Of a DNA stretch of 64,000 bases, positions 16,281 through 24,006 are shown one piece after another. The DNA lies in the NCBI RefSeq assembly GCF_003852315.1, contig NZ_CP027762.1:6119501-6183500 (forward strand). Reading direction: 5' to 3'. Position numbers and translations under genes: made by a program. The number at the start of each line of letters is the position of its first letter. Positions within the stretch are counted from its first letter, which is position 1. Source of the DNA: Pseudomonas sp. LBUM920. Lineage in GTDB: Bacteria; Pseudomonadota; Gammaproteobacteria; Pseudomonadales; Pseudomonadaceae. The notes beneath the pieces were generated by a model that saw nothing but the letters and a program-made list of their open reading frames with translations, did no database searches and was not told the origin of the DNA.

Positions 16281-17876
16281 ATGCCCGTACCCGATCTGTT
16301 CCGCGACGGCCTGGCCCGCGGCTGGAAAACCCACAATGGCGCCGCACTCGACAGCGACCTGACGCTGGAAGCCGATGTGGTGATCATCGGCAGTGGTGCC
16401 GGCGGTGGCACCACCGCCGAAATCCTCAGCGCCGCGGGCTACAAGGTGCTGCTGATCGAAGAGGGCCCGCTCAAGACCAGCAGCGACTTCAAGCTGCTCG
16501 AAGACGAGGCCTACGCCAGCCTGTACCAGGAAGGCATTGGCCGCATGAGCAAGGACGGCGCGATCACCATCCTGCAGGGCCGGGCGGTGGGCGGCACCAC
16601 ATTGATCAACTGGACGTCGAGTTTTCGCACGCCCGACGCCACGCTTTCCCACTGGGCCAGTGAGTACGCGGTGAAAGGCCACAGCAGCGCCGAGATGGCG
16701 CCGTGGTTCGAAAAAATGGAACAGCGCCTGGGCATCGCGCCATGGGCGATTCCACCGAATGCCAATAACGATGTAATCCGCAAAGGCTGCGAAAAGCTCG
16801 GTTACAGCTGGCACGTGATCCCGCGCAACGTGCGCGGCTGCTTCAACCTGGGCTATTGCGGCATGGGCTGCCCGGTCAACGCCAAGCAATCGATGCTGGT
16901 GACCACCATCCCGTCCACGCTGGAGAACGGCGGCGAGCTGCTGTACCTGGCCCGCGCCGAACGCTTGAACTACAGCGGCGACACCATCAGCAGCCTGGAA
17001 TGCGTGGCGATGGACGCGCGCTGCGTCGCGCCCACGGGTCGCAAGATAACGGTCAAGGCCAGGCATTACGTGCTGTCGGGCGGCGGCATCAACAGCCCGG
17101 CGCTGCTGATGCGCTCGGACGCGCCCGACCCGCACTCGCGCGTGGGCAAGCGCACGTTTCTGCACCTGGTGAATTTTTCTGCCGCGCAGTTCGACGAGGT
17201 GATCAACCCGTTCTACGGCGCGCCGCAGTCAATTTATTCCGATCATTTTCAGTGGGTGGACGGCACCACCGGCAAAATGTCCTACAAGCTGGAGGCACCG
17301 CCCTTGCACCCAGGATTGGCCAGCACGCTATTCGGCGGTTACGGCACCGGCAACGCGCTGGATATGAGCCAGTTGCCACATACCCACGCCATGCTTGCCC
17401 TTTTACGTGATGGTTTTCATCCCGACAGCCCTGGCGGCACGGTGGAATTACGCGGCGACGGTACGCCGGTTCTCGATTACCCAGTATCGCCCTACGCCTG
17501 GGACGGCCTGCGCCGAGCCTTCCACAGCATGGCCGAGATCCAGTTCGCGGCGGGCGCCAAGTCGGTCAAGCCATTGCATCACGACGCGCGTTACGTCAGC
17601 ACCCTGGCCGAGGCACGCAGCCTGATCGACGGCCTGAGCCTGGAACTGCATCGGACCACCCTGGGCAGCGCCCACGTGATGGGCGGTTGCGCCATGGGCG
17701 AAGACCCGAAAAACGCAGTGGCTGACAGCCTCGGTCGCCATCACCAGTTGCGCAACCTGTCGATCCACGACGGCTCGTTGTTCCCCACCAGCATTGGGGC
17801 TAACCCGCAATTGTCGGTGTATGGATTAACCGCGCAACTGGCGACTGCGTTGGCCGAACGTCTGAAAACAGCGTGA
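16281..17876 (+). CDS. laoA: GMC-family FAD alcohol oxidoreductase LaoA
   Basis: Predicted to oxidise long-chain alcohols to aldehydes. The 531-residue protein has the FAD dinucleotide fold VVIIGSGAGGGTTAEILSAAG near residues 34-54, the GMC signature region GRAVGGTTLINWTSSFRTP, and the cysteine-rich CGMGCPVNAKQ motif seen in bacterial long-chain and gluconate-type members. The C-terminal catalytic block contains HVMGGCAMG and SIHDGSLFPTSIGANP. There is no Sec or Tat signal at its N-terminus (MPVPDLFRDGLARG). The ribosome site is weak, and a REPIN separates it from laoB. Confidence 0.84.
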   Translation: MPVPDLFRDGLARGWKTHNGAALDSDLTLEADVVIIGSGAGGGTTAEILSAAGYKVLLIEEGPLKTSSDFKLLEDEAYASLYQEGIGRMSKDGAITILQGRAVGGTTLINWTSSFRTPDATLSHWASEYAVKGHSSAEMAPWFEKMEQRLGIAPWAIPPNANNDVIRKGCEKLGYSWHVIPRNVRGCFNLGYCGMGCPVNAKQSMLVTTIPSTLENGGELLYLARAERLNYSGDTISSLECVAMDARCVAPTGRKITVKARHYVLSGGGINSPALLMRSDAPDPHSRVGKRTFLHLVNFSAAQFDEVINPFYGAPQSIYSDHFQWVDGTTGKMSYKLEAPPLHPGLASTLFGGYGTGNALDMSQLPHTHAMLALLRDGFHPDSPGGTVELRGDGTPVLDYPVSPYAWDGLRRAFHSMAEIQFAAGAKSVKPLHHDARYVSTLAEARSLIDGLSLELHRTTLGSAHVMGGCAMGEDPKNAVADSLGRHHQLRNLSIHDGSLFPTSIGANPQLSVYGLTAQLATALAERLKTA

Positions 17877-17922
17877 AAAAACAGGTTATTCGCGGTGTCT
17901 ATAGTGCTTTCTTCTGCATAAG

Positions 17923-17951
17923 TTGACTTGGCCGACCGGGATGGCTGCGAT
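17923..17951 (+). promoter_or_regulatory. possible coaD promoter
   Basis: TTGACT at 17923-17928 is followed 17 bases later by TGCGAT at 17946-17951, 40 bases upstream of the coaD ATG. The -35 is good but the -10 is poor, so this is only a candidate. Confidence 0.3.
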
Positions 17952-17990
17952 ACCATCCGGTTCCCCAACGGACTCCGCCAGGACGACGCG

Positions 17991-18470
17991 ATGAACCGAG
18001 TGTTGTACCCAGGTACCTTCGACCCGATTACCAAAGGCCATGGCGATCTGGTCGAACGCGCCTCTCGCCTGTTCGACCATGTGATCATCGCGGTCGCTGC
18101 CAGCCCCAAGAAAAACCCGCTGTTTCCCCTGGAACAGCGCGTGGAACTGGCGCGTGAGGTCACCAAACACCTGCCTAACGTGGAAGTGGTGGGTTTTTCG
18201 ACGCTGCTGGCACACTTCGCCAAGGAGCAGAACGCCAATGTGTTCCTGCGTGGCCTGCGCGCGGTGTCCGACTTCGAGTACGAATTCCAGCTGGCCAACA
18301 TGAACCGCCAACTGGCGCCGGACGTCGAAAGCCTGTTCCTCACGCCGTCGGAGCGTTATTCGTTCATTTCCTCGACGTTGGTCCGTGAAATCGCCGCTTT
18401 GGGCGGAGATATCACCAAGTTCGTGCACCCGGCTGTGGCGGATGCGCTGACACTGCGCTTCAAGAAGTAA
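17991..18470 (+). CDS. coaD: phosphopantetheine adenylyltransferase
   Basis: Adenylates 4'-phosphopantetheine to dephospho-CoA, the penultimate step of CoA synthesis. The 159-residue protein starts at the ATG at 17991 (MNRVLYPGTFDPITKGH); the upstream in-frame ATG adds 21 non-family residues. The nucleotidyltransferase motif GTFDPITKGH is at residues 8-17 and the second signature SSTLVREIA lies near 128-136. The hexamer-forming family is normally about 160 residues, so this is full length. Confidence 0.97.
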   Translation: MNRVLYPGTFDPITKGHGDLVERASRLFDHVIIAVAASPKKNPLFPLEQRVELAREVTKHLPNVEVVGFSTLLAHFAKEQNANVFLRGLRAVSDFEYEFQLANMNRQLAPDVESLFLTPSERYSFISSTLVREIAALGGDITKFVHPAVADALTLRFKK

Positions 18471-18826
18471 TTTTCTGATGAGCGGGCTTGCCTGTGCCAA
18501 GCCTGACTTGTCCATGCTGAGCCTGATTTGCCTGCACTGAGCAGGCTTATTGTGGCAGCGGGCTTGCTGCGGCGAGCGGGCTTGCCCCGCATTGGGCTGC
18601 GAAGCAGCCCAATGAAGCCACCGCGTAGTTCCAGCCAAAACACCGCCGCCTGTTTTTAGCGCCGCTTCGCAGCGCAACGCAAGGCAAGCCTGCTCGCCAC
18701 AACCACCACGGCGCTCCCCACAACAAGCCCAGCGATCGCCACAGCTCGCACTGCGGGCGCCAATGCGGCACAATTGCGCGCATTCGTTTTCAGATGCCCT
18801 GGCTGACAGCCCTGGCAGGAGTTTCC
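18471..18826. other. 356-bp gap between coaD and the ferredoxin gene, filled with degenerate repeats
   Basis: I see no gene here. The stretch begins with several short direct half-repeats of the form GAGCGGGCTTGCC / GCCTGACTTG, continues into the long inverted-repeat element at 18571-18700, and ends with further arm fragments (CTCGCCACAA, CTCCCCACAA). The last 100 bases should hold the ferredoxin promoter, which I could not define. Confidence 0.6.
18571..18700. repeat. long inverted-repeat element (second repeat family), copy B
   Basis: About 130 bp with imperfect inverted arms. The left arm starts GGCGAGCGGGCTTGCCCCGC and runs through GGGCTGCGAAGCAGCC; the right arm runs GCCGCTTCGCAGCGC to AAGGCAAGCCTGCTCGCC. 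The reverse complement of the right arm matches the left over about 40 bases. The same architecture occurs at 11126-11262. Confidence 0.7.
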
Positions 18827-19078
18827 ATGTCCCTGATCATCACCGACGATTGCATCAACTGCGACGTCTGCGAACCTGAGTGCCCGAACGCTGCGATTTC
18901 CCAGGGTGAAGAGATCTACGTGATCGACCCCAACCTGTGCACCCAATGCGTCGGCCACTACGACGAGCCTCAGTGCCAGCAAGTGTGCCCGGTGGATTGC
19001 ATTCCGCTGGACGAGGCACACCCTGAGACTGAAGAACAGTTGATGGAGAAATATCGGTTGATTACCGGTAAGGCCTGA
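18827..19078 (+). CDS. 2[4Fe-4S] ferredoxin, YfhL/Fdx type
   Basis: An 83-residue electron carrier with two cluster-binding motifs: CINCDVCEPECP near residues 9-20 and CTQCVGHYDEPQCQQVCP near 38-55. The insertion between the cysteines of the second motif and the C-terminal helix (EEQLMEKYRLITGKA) are characteristic of the YfhL/Allochromatium-type ferredoxins with very low potential. The start at 18827 gives MSLIITDDCIN; the longer frame adds 11 residues. Its redox partners are not evident from the neighbours. Confidence 0.93.
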   Translation: MSLIITDDCINCDVCEPECPNAAISQGEEIYVIDPNLCTQCVGHYDEPQCQQVCPVDCIPLDEAHPETEEQLMEKYRLITGKA

Positions 19079-19105
19079 GGTTCTTCAGTGCCTGCAAGGG
19101 CCTCT

Positions 19106-19188
19106 TTGCGAGCACGCCCGCTCCCACCGTTGACCGAGTACCCACATCAAAATGCGGTCGAATGTGGGAGCGGGCTTGCCTGCGATGG
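19106..19188. repeat. REP pair (outward-facing) between the ferredoxin gene and mutM
   Basis: Two REP arms point away from each other: GCGAGCACGCCCGCTCCCAC on the left and ATGTGGGAGCGGGCTTGCC on the right, with about 34 bp between. It lies at a convergent junction. Confidence 0.85.
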
Positions 19189-19211
19189 CGACATCAGCCC
19201 TCACCCAACAC

Positions 19212-20024
19212 TCAGCTCTGGCATTTAGGGCAAAACACACTCGCCCGCTGCCCCAACACCACATTGCGCAATTCGCTGCCGCAGACCTTGCACGCCTCGC
19301 CGCCCCGGCCGTAGACGAACAGTTCCTGCTGAAAATACCCCGGCTGCCCGTCACCGCCGATAAAGTCCCGCAATGTGGTGCCGCCACGCTCGATGGCGGC
19401 GGCCAGCACACGCTTGATCTCAATCGCCAGCTTCAAGTAACGCCCGCGAGAAATGCCACCGGCAGCCCTGCGCGGGTCAATCCCGGCGGCAAACAGCGCT
19501 TCGGTCGCATAGATATTGCCCACGCCCACCACCACCGCGTTGTCCATGATGAACGGCTTCACCGCCATCGACTTGCCGCGGGACAGCTGGAACAGCCGCT
19601 CGCCGTCAAACAGGTCAGTCAACGGCTCCGGCCCCAGGCGAATCAGCAATTCGTGGTTGTGCGGGTCCTGGCTCCAGAGCATTGCGCCGAAGCGCCGCGG
19701 GTCGGTGTAGCGCAGCGCCATTCCCGACTCCAGCTCGATGTCCACATGCTCATGCTTGAGCGCGGGTGAACCGGCTTCCACCAGCCGCAGGTTGCCCGAC
19801 ATGCCCAAGTGGCTGATCAAGGTGCCCACTTCGGCATTGATCAACAGGTACTTGGCCCGCCGCTCCACCAGCACGATGCGCTGCCCGGACAGGCGCACAT
19901 CCAGGTCTTCCGGGATCGGCCAGCGCAAGCGCCGCTCACGCACCACCACACGGCTGACGCGTTGGCCTTCCAGGTGCGGCGCAATCCCGCGCCGGGTGGT
20001 TTCGACTTCTGGTAACTCGGGCAT
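19212..20024 (-). CDS. mutM: formamidopyrimidine-DNA glycosylase (Fpg/MutM)
   Basis: Removes 8-oxoguanine and formamidopyrimidines and nicks the abasic site. The 270-residue protein begins MPELPEVETTRRG, supplying the catalytic Pro2 and Glu3. The helix-two-turn-helix segment (AGIDPRRAAGGIS after NIYATEALF) precedes the C-terminal zinc finger with CKVCGS and CPKCQ pairs. It lies 21 bases downstream of the HDOD gene on the same strand, so the two are probably co-transcribed. Confidence 0.97.
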   Translation of the reverse strand: MPELPEVETTRRGIAPHLEGQRVSRVVVRERRLRWPIPEDLDVRLSGQRIVLVERRAKYLLINAEVGTLISHLGMSGNLRLVEAGSPALKHEHVDIELESGMALRYTDPRRFGAMLWSQDPHNHELLIRLGPEPLTDLFDGERLFQLSRGKSMAVKPFIMDNAVVVGVGNIYATEALFAAGIDPRRAAGGISRGRYLKLAIEIKRVLAAAIERGGTTLRDFIGGDGQPGYFQQELFVYGRGGEACKVCGSELRNVVLGQRASVFCPKCQS

Positions 20025-20045
20025 GTGTACCTCGTAAAAAAAGGG

Positions 20046-20912
20046 TCAGTGCGCGCCCAGTTCGCGGATCGACAACTTCATGCTTTCGAAGTCGTAGTCC
20101 GACAGGCCCACGTAATCCAGCACCAGATGGCCGATGGCATTCCATTCATGGTCCACGGCCTGGTTACCCAGCACGCGATAGGACGAACAGATGTGCTCAG
20201 CCATTTTCAAGATGGCCAGCAGGTTTTTAAGTTGCGGCGTGCGCGAGGACTCATCGCTGAAAATCGCCAACGCGTTGTGGTGGTTGGCAATCGCGTCGGT
20301 CACATGCTCCGGCAGACGCCAGGATTTGGCGGTGTAGTAACCGACCACGGCATGGTTGGTGTTGAACGCGTTGTTCTCGGTGTCGACCACGCGGCAATCG
20401 GGCCCGGCATTGGCGTAGGCCTGCTCCAGTACCGTCATGTAATTGGGGAACCGCTTGAGCATCAACGGCACGCCGCAATCGTGGAACAGCCCCAGGGCAT
20501 AAGCCTCGTCCACCGCCTGCGAGCCGGTGCGCTTGGCCAGGGTCAGGCAGGTCATGGCCACATCCTGGGCGGTGTCCCAGAAGCGGTTGAGAGTGACAAT
20601 GGTGTCGTCGCTCATCTCGCCTTTGATCGACTGCGCGTTGATCAAGTTGATGATCGAACGGCTGCCCAGCAGATTCACCGCGCGCTGGATCGAGGCAATC
20701 TTGTTGCTCAGGCCGTAATACGGCGAGTTGACGATCTTCAGCAATGCGCCGGACAGGCCAGGGTCCTGGGAGATCAACCGCGCGATCACTTCCAGGTCCG
20801 GGTCGGGCATGTACTGCTCCATCTGCAAATCCACCATGATTTGCGGTTGAGGCGGCACGCTGATGCCTTGCAGGGCCTGTTGGATCTGCTCGGCGGAAAG
20901 CTCTTGGGACAT
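20046..20912 (-). CDS. HDOD domain signalling protein
   Basis: A 288-residue protein dominated by one HDOD domain (about residues 20-215), a catalytically impaired HD-related fold used in bacterial signalling. Recognisable blocks are SQDPGLSGALLKIVNSPYYG, IQRAVNLLGSRSIINLINAQ and YALGLFHDCGVPLMLKRFP. No GGDEF, EAL or receiver domain is attached. It probably shares a transcript with mutM. Role unknown; relatives affect motility, biofilm or stress responses, but nothing here narrows it. Confidence 0.85.
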   Translation of the reverse strand: MSQELSAEQIQQALQGISVPPQPQIMVDLQMEQYMPDPDLEVIARLISQDPGLSGALLKIVNSPYYGLSNKIASIQRAVNLLGSRSIINLINAQSIKGEMSDDTIVTLNRFWDTAQDVAMTCLTLAKRTGSQAVDEAYALGLFHDCGVPLMLKRFPNYMTVLEQAYANAGPDCRVVDTENNAFNTNHAVVGYYTAKSWRLPEHVTDAIANHHNALAIFSDESSRTPQLKNLLAILKMAEHICSSYRVLGNQAVDHEWNAIGHLVLDYVGLSDYDFESMKLSIRELGAH

Positions 20913-20997
20913 AAGTACACACTCTGGGCTAGGCGGGGATTCTAACCCTTATGAAGACTTGACCGACACCCAAATGCCGAACTGAAACCGGATCAAA

Positions 20998-21087
20998 TGT
21001 GGGAGCGGGCCTGTTCGCGAAAGCCCGATGTCAGTCACCCAATACAGGGGCTGATCCACCGCTTTCGCGAGCAAGCCCGCTCCCACA
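20998..21087. repeat. REPIN between the HDOD gene and the RlmI-like gene
   Basis: Inverted arms TGTGGGAGCGGGCCTGTTCG and CGAGCAAGCCCGCTCCCACA, 90 bp end to end. It is the only REPIN found at a divergent junction in this window. Confidence 0.9.
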
Positions 21088-21122
21088 TGTCCGGCGGCGC
21101 CGCGAATGCATGCACAACACGG

Positions 21123-21128
21123 TATACT
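21123..21128 (+). promoter_or_regulatory. candidate -10 of the rlmI-like gene
   Basis: TATACT lies 27 bases upstream of the ATG at 21155, right after the REPIN. No convincing -35 is present at the usual spacing. Confidence 0.4.
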
Positions 21129-21154
21129 CCCGCTCTTTTTTCCGGAGCGACGTC

Positions 21155-22351
21155 ATGTCCCTGCCAAGCCTGCGTCTCAAAGCCAACGCCGATCGTCGTT
21201 TGCGCAACGGCCACCTGTGGGTCTACAGCAACGAAATCGACGTGGCCGCCACCCCACTTCACGGCTTCCAGGCAGGCGACCAGGCTATCCTGGAAGCGGC
21301 CGGCGGCAAGACCCTGGGCATCGTGGCCATGAGCCCGAACAACCTGATCTGCGCACGCCTGCTGTCGCGCGACATCAAGTTGCCATTGGACAAGTCGCTG
21401 CTGGTGCACCGCATCAACGTCGCGCTGTCGCTGCGTGACCGCCTGTTCGACAAGCCGTTCTACCGCCTGGTGTATGGCGACTCCGACTTGTTGCCAGGCC
21501 TGGTGGTCGACCGTTTCGGCGACATCCTGGTCGTCCAGATCGCTTCGGCGACCATGGAAGCCCACAAAGAAGACGTGATCGCCGCCCTGACCCAAGTGCT
21601 CAAGCCAAGCGGCATCCTGTTCAAGAACGACTCCGCCGCGCGCGACGCCGAAGGCCTCAACCGCTACGTTGAAACCGTGTTCGGCCTGGTGCCGGAATGG
21701 GTCGCGCTGGAAGAGAACGGCGTGAAATTCGAAGCCCCGGTAATCCAGGGCCAGAAGACCGGCTGGTTCTACGACCACCGCATGAACCGCGCCCGCCTGG
21801 CCCCGTATGCCAAAGGCAAACGCGTGCTGGACCTGTACAGCTACATCGGCGGCTGGGGCGTGCAAGCGGCCGCCTTCGGCGCCAGTGAAGTGTTCTGCGT
21901 CGACGCTTCGGCCTTCGCCCTCGACGGTGTTGAGCGCAACGCGGCACTGAACGGCGTTGCCGAGAAGATGACCTGCATCGAAGGCGACGTGTTCGAAGCC
22001 CTCAAAGAGCTGAAAGCCAGCGAAGAGCGTTTCGACGTGATCGTGGCCGACCCACCTGCCTTCATCAAACGCAAGAAAGACATGAAGAACGGCGAAGGCG
22101 CCTACCGCCGCCTGAACGAGCAAGCCATGCGCCTGCTCAGCAAGGACGGCATCCTGGTCAGCGCATCCTGCTCGATGCACCTGCCGGAAGACGACCTGCA
22201 AAACATCCTGCTGACCAGCGCCCGTCACCTGGACCGCAATATCCAGATGCTCGAACGCGGCGGCCAGGGCCCGGATCACCCGGTGCACCCGGCGATTGCC
22301 GAGACTCGGTATATCAAGAGCATTACGTGCCGGTTGTTGCCGAATAGCTAA
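21155..22351 (+). CDS. rlmI: 23S rRNA (cytosine1962-C5)-methyltransferase RlmI-like
   Basis: Predicted SAM-dependent m5C methyltransferase of 23S rRNA. The 398-residue protein starts at ATG 21155 (MSLPSLRLKANADRRL) behind a GGAG site; the open frame runs 52 codons further into the REPIN and is rejected. An N-terminal PUA domain (about 1-75, RLRNGHLWVYSNEID) is followed by the EEHUD-type linker and a Rossmann domain with VLDLYSYIGGWGVQAAAFGA. The catalytic motif ADPPAFIKRKKDMKNGEGAY and the SASCSMHL cysteine motif complete it. E. coli RlmI is of nearly equal length. Confidence 0.88.
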   Translation: MSLPSLRLKANADRRLRNGHLWVYSNEIDVAATPLHGFQAGDQAILEAAGGKTLGIVAMSPNNLICARLLSRDIKLPLDKSLLVHRINVALSLRDRLFDKPFYRLVYGDSDLLPGLVVDRFGDILVVQIASATMEAHKEDVIAALTQVLKPSGILFKNDSAARDAEGLNRYVETVFGLVPEWVALEENGVKFEAPVIQGQKTGWFYDHRMNRARLAPYAKGKRVLDLYSYIGGWGVQAAAFGASEVFCVDASAFALDGVERNAALNGVAEKMTCIEGDVFEALKELKASEERFDVIVADPPAFIKRKKDMKNGEGAYRRLNEQAMRLLSKDGILVSASCSMHLPEDDLQNILLTSARHLDRNIQMLERGGQGPDHPVHPAIAETRYIKSITCRLLPNS

Positions 22352-22369
22352 GTAACATCGCGGACCAAA

Positions 22370-22457
22370 TGTGGGAGCTGGCTTGCCTGCGATAGCATCA
22401 CCGCAGGGTATCTGACATACCGAGGTGCTTGCATCGCGGGCAAGCCCGGCTCCCACA
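22370..22457. repeat. REPIN between rlmI and the MFS transporter gene
   Basis: Inverted arms TGTGGGAGCTGGCTTGCC and GGCAAGCCCGGCTCCCACA, about 88 bp end to end, between co-oriented genes. Confidence 0.88.
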
Positions 22458-22550
22458 CAAGTCCATATAGCTTCGCGCAACGGTTTTGATTGAATTCCAT
22501 TTTTCGCAGACTAGTATCGGTTTCTGGTTTTACTCCGGAAAATAACAACA

Positions 22551-23747
22551 ATGTCTGATTCCTCTTATTCGCCGCCCCACGGCGACGTAAAACGCCAACA
22601 TCTCTCGCGCTTCATCCTCATCACCTGCATTTCGCTGATCAGCTTTTTCCCGATCAATATCCTGCTGCCCTCATTCCCGGCCCTCGCCGCACGATTCGAC
22701 ATGCCCAGCGCAGATGTCGCGCTATCCATCAGCCTGTTCACGCTGGTTTTTTCGATTTCCCAACTGGTCGCCGGCCCGCTGTCGGATAAATGGGGCCGCA
22801 AGGAAGTCTTGCTCGGTTGCATCACGCTGTCGATCCTGGGTGCGATAGGTTGCGCATTATCGACGGACTACCTGAGCTTCCTTCTGTTTCGCTCGGTCCA
22901 GGCCATGGGTTGCGGCTTCTTCGTACTGGGCCACGCGTTAGTGGAAGACCTGTTCGAAGAACAGGATAGAGCCCGTGTGCGCCTCTACTACATGACCCTG
23001 AGCGGCTCGTTCGTCGCTTTGTCACCGCTGATCGGCTCCTGGTTGCAAACCACCTTCGACTGGCAAGGTAGTTTCTATGGATTCGCACTGATGGCATTGG
23101 GCATGTTGATCCATGCGTTCTGCATACTGCCCTCCAAGTCCGCCAGCCCGCACCGCACGCCGGTGTCGATCATCGGCACGCTGAAAGATGTCGCGACCAA
23201 TCGCGACTTCCTGCGTTACTGGTGGATCGCCGCGTTGGTATTCGCCTGCTACTTCGCCTTGATCAGCGTGACACCGTTGATTTTCATGGACTCGTTGAAA
23301 CTCTCCGAATACCAGTACGCACTGGTACTCATGGTGTATGGCGTGGCCTATCTGCTCGGTGGCTTGGCGGCGTCGTATCTTCAAAAACGCATTTCGCTGT
23401 CCCGGCAAATCAACATCGGCCTTGGATTGCTGCTTATCGCAGGCGTGCTTCTGATGCTGATCGTCGGTCTAGGGGCTATCACCACCATCACCCTGCTGAT
23501 CCCGATGCTGATCAGCGCCCTGGCCGTAACTCTGGTTCGCCCCGCCGCGATTTCCGCCGCTATGTTGCTGTTCTCCAGCAGCGCCGGCACCGCCGCCTCG
23601 GCCGGCAACAGCATCATGTTCATCACCGCTGCCGTCAGCAGCGCCGCCCTCGCCCAAGCCGGGGCCAACCTGCTGATGACCATCGCCATCAGCTTCATCG
23701 TGTTCAGCGTTTGGGGCGTGATGACGAACGCGCGAGTCGGCCGCTGA
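22551..23747 (+). CDS. MFS drug-resistance transporter, Bcr/CflA type
   Basis: A 398-residue proton-coupled efflux protein with twelve predicted membrane helices. The MFS motif A is SDKWGRKEVLL after helix 2, and the Bcr/CflA-like start is NILLPSFPALAARFDMPSADV. Substrate cannot be inferred. It is a lone gene with its own spacing on both sides. Codon use appears slightly less biased than in its neighbours, which is compatible with an accessory gene, but I did not calculate this. Confidence 0.85.
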   Translation: MSDSSYSPPHGDVKRQHLSRFILITCISLISFFPINILLPSFPALAARFDMPSADVALSISLFTLVFSISQLVAGPLSDKWGRKEVLLGCITLSILGAIGCALSTDYLSFLLFRSVQAMGCGFFVLGHALVEDLFEEQDRARVRLYYMTLSGSFVALSPLIGSWLQTTFDWQGSFYGFALMALGMLIHAFCILPSKSASPHRTPVSIIGTLKDVATNRDFLRYWWIAALVFACYFALISVTPLIFMDSLKLSEYQYALVLMVYGVAYLLGGLAASYLQKRISLSRQINIGLGLLLIAGVLLMLIVGLGAITTITLLIPMLISALAVTLVRPAAISAAMLLFSSSAGTAASAGNSIMFITAAVSSAALAQAGANLLMTIAISFIVFSVWGVMTNARVGR

Positions 23748-24006
23748 CCATGAAACTTGCATACCCACACGTCTCGTAAGCGCTATCTGCACACCGGCGG
23801 CCATTCCCTCCGGCCGCTAGCGGTGTAGAATCGACCCTATTCATCGCCAGTCATCCCCCGGCGGGTTTATGAGCTCGAGGCCCAAGCACGCGGCGATCCC
23901 GCGACGCGAGTGGCAACGTTTGGACACACAGCCATTTTCTGAGTGTTCCAGACGCCAATAGAGGCTCACTTCCCTTTAGTACTTGATTAGCCGCCCGGAG
24001 TGCTTC
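23748..24006 (+). promoter_or_regulatory. 259-bp MFS-ilvD gap with a probable long ilvD leader
   Basis: A GCGGCC-N9-GGCCGC hairpin at 23797-23817 may end the MFS transcript, though no T-run follows. TAGAAT at 23826-23831 is a possible ilvD -10 with a weak -35; it would give a leader of roughly 170 bases. The leader contains a small CGCGG-CGATC-CCGCG hairpin and other GC-rich pairing. I recognise no riboswitch class and no obvious leader peptide rich in Leu, Ile or Val. Confidence 0.35.
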
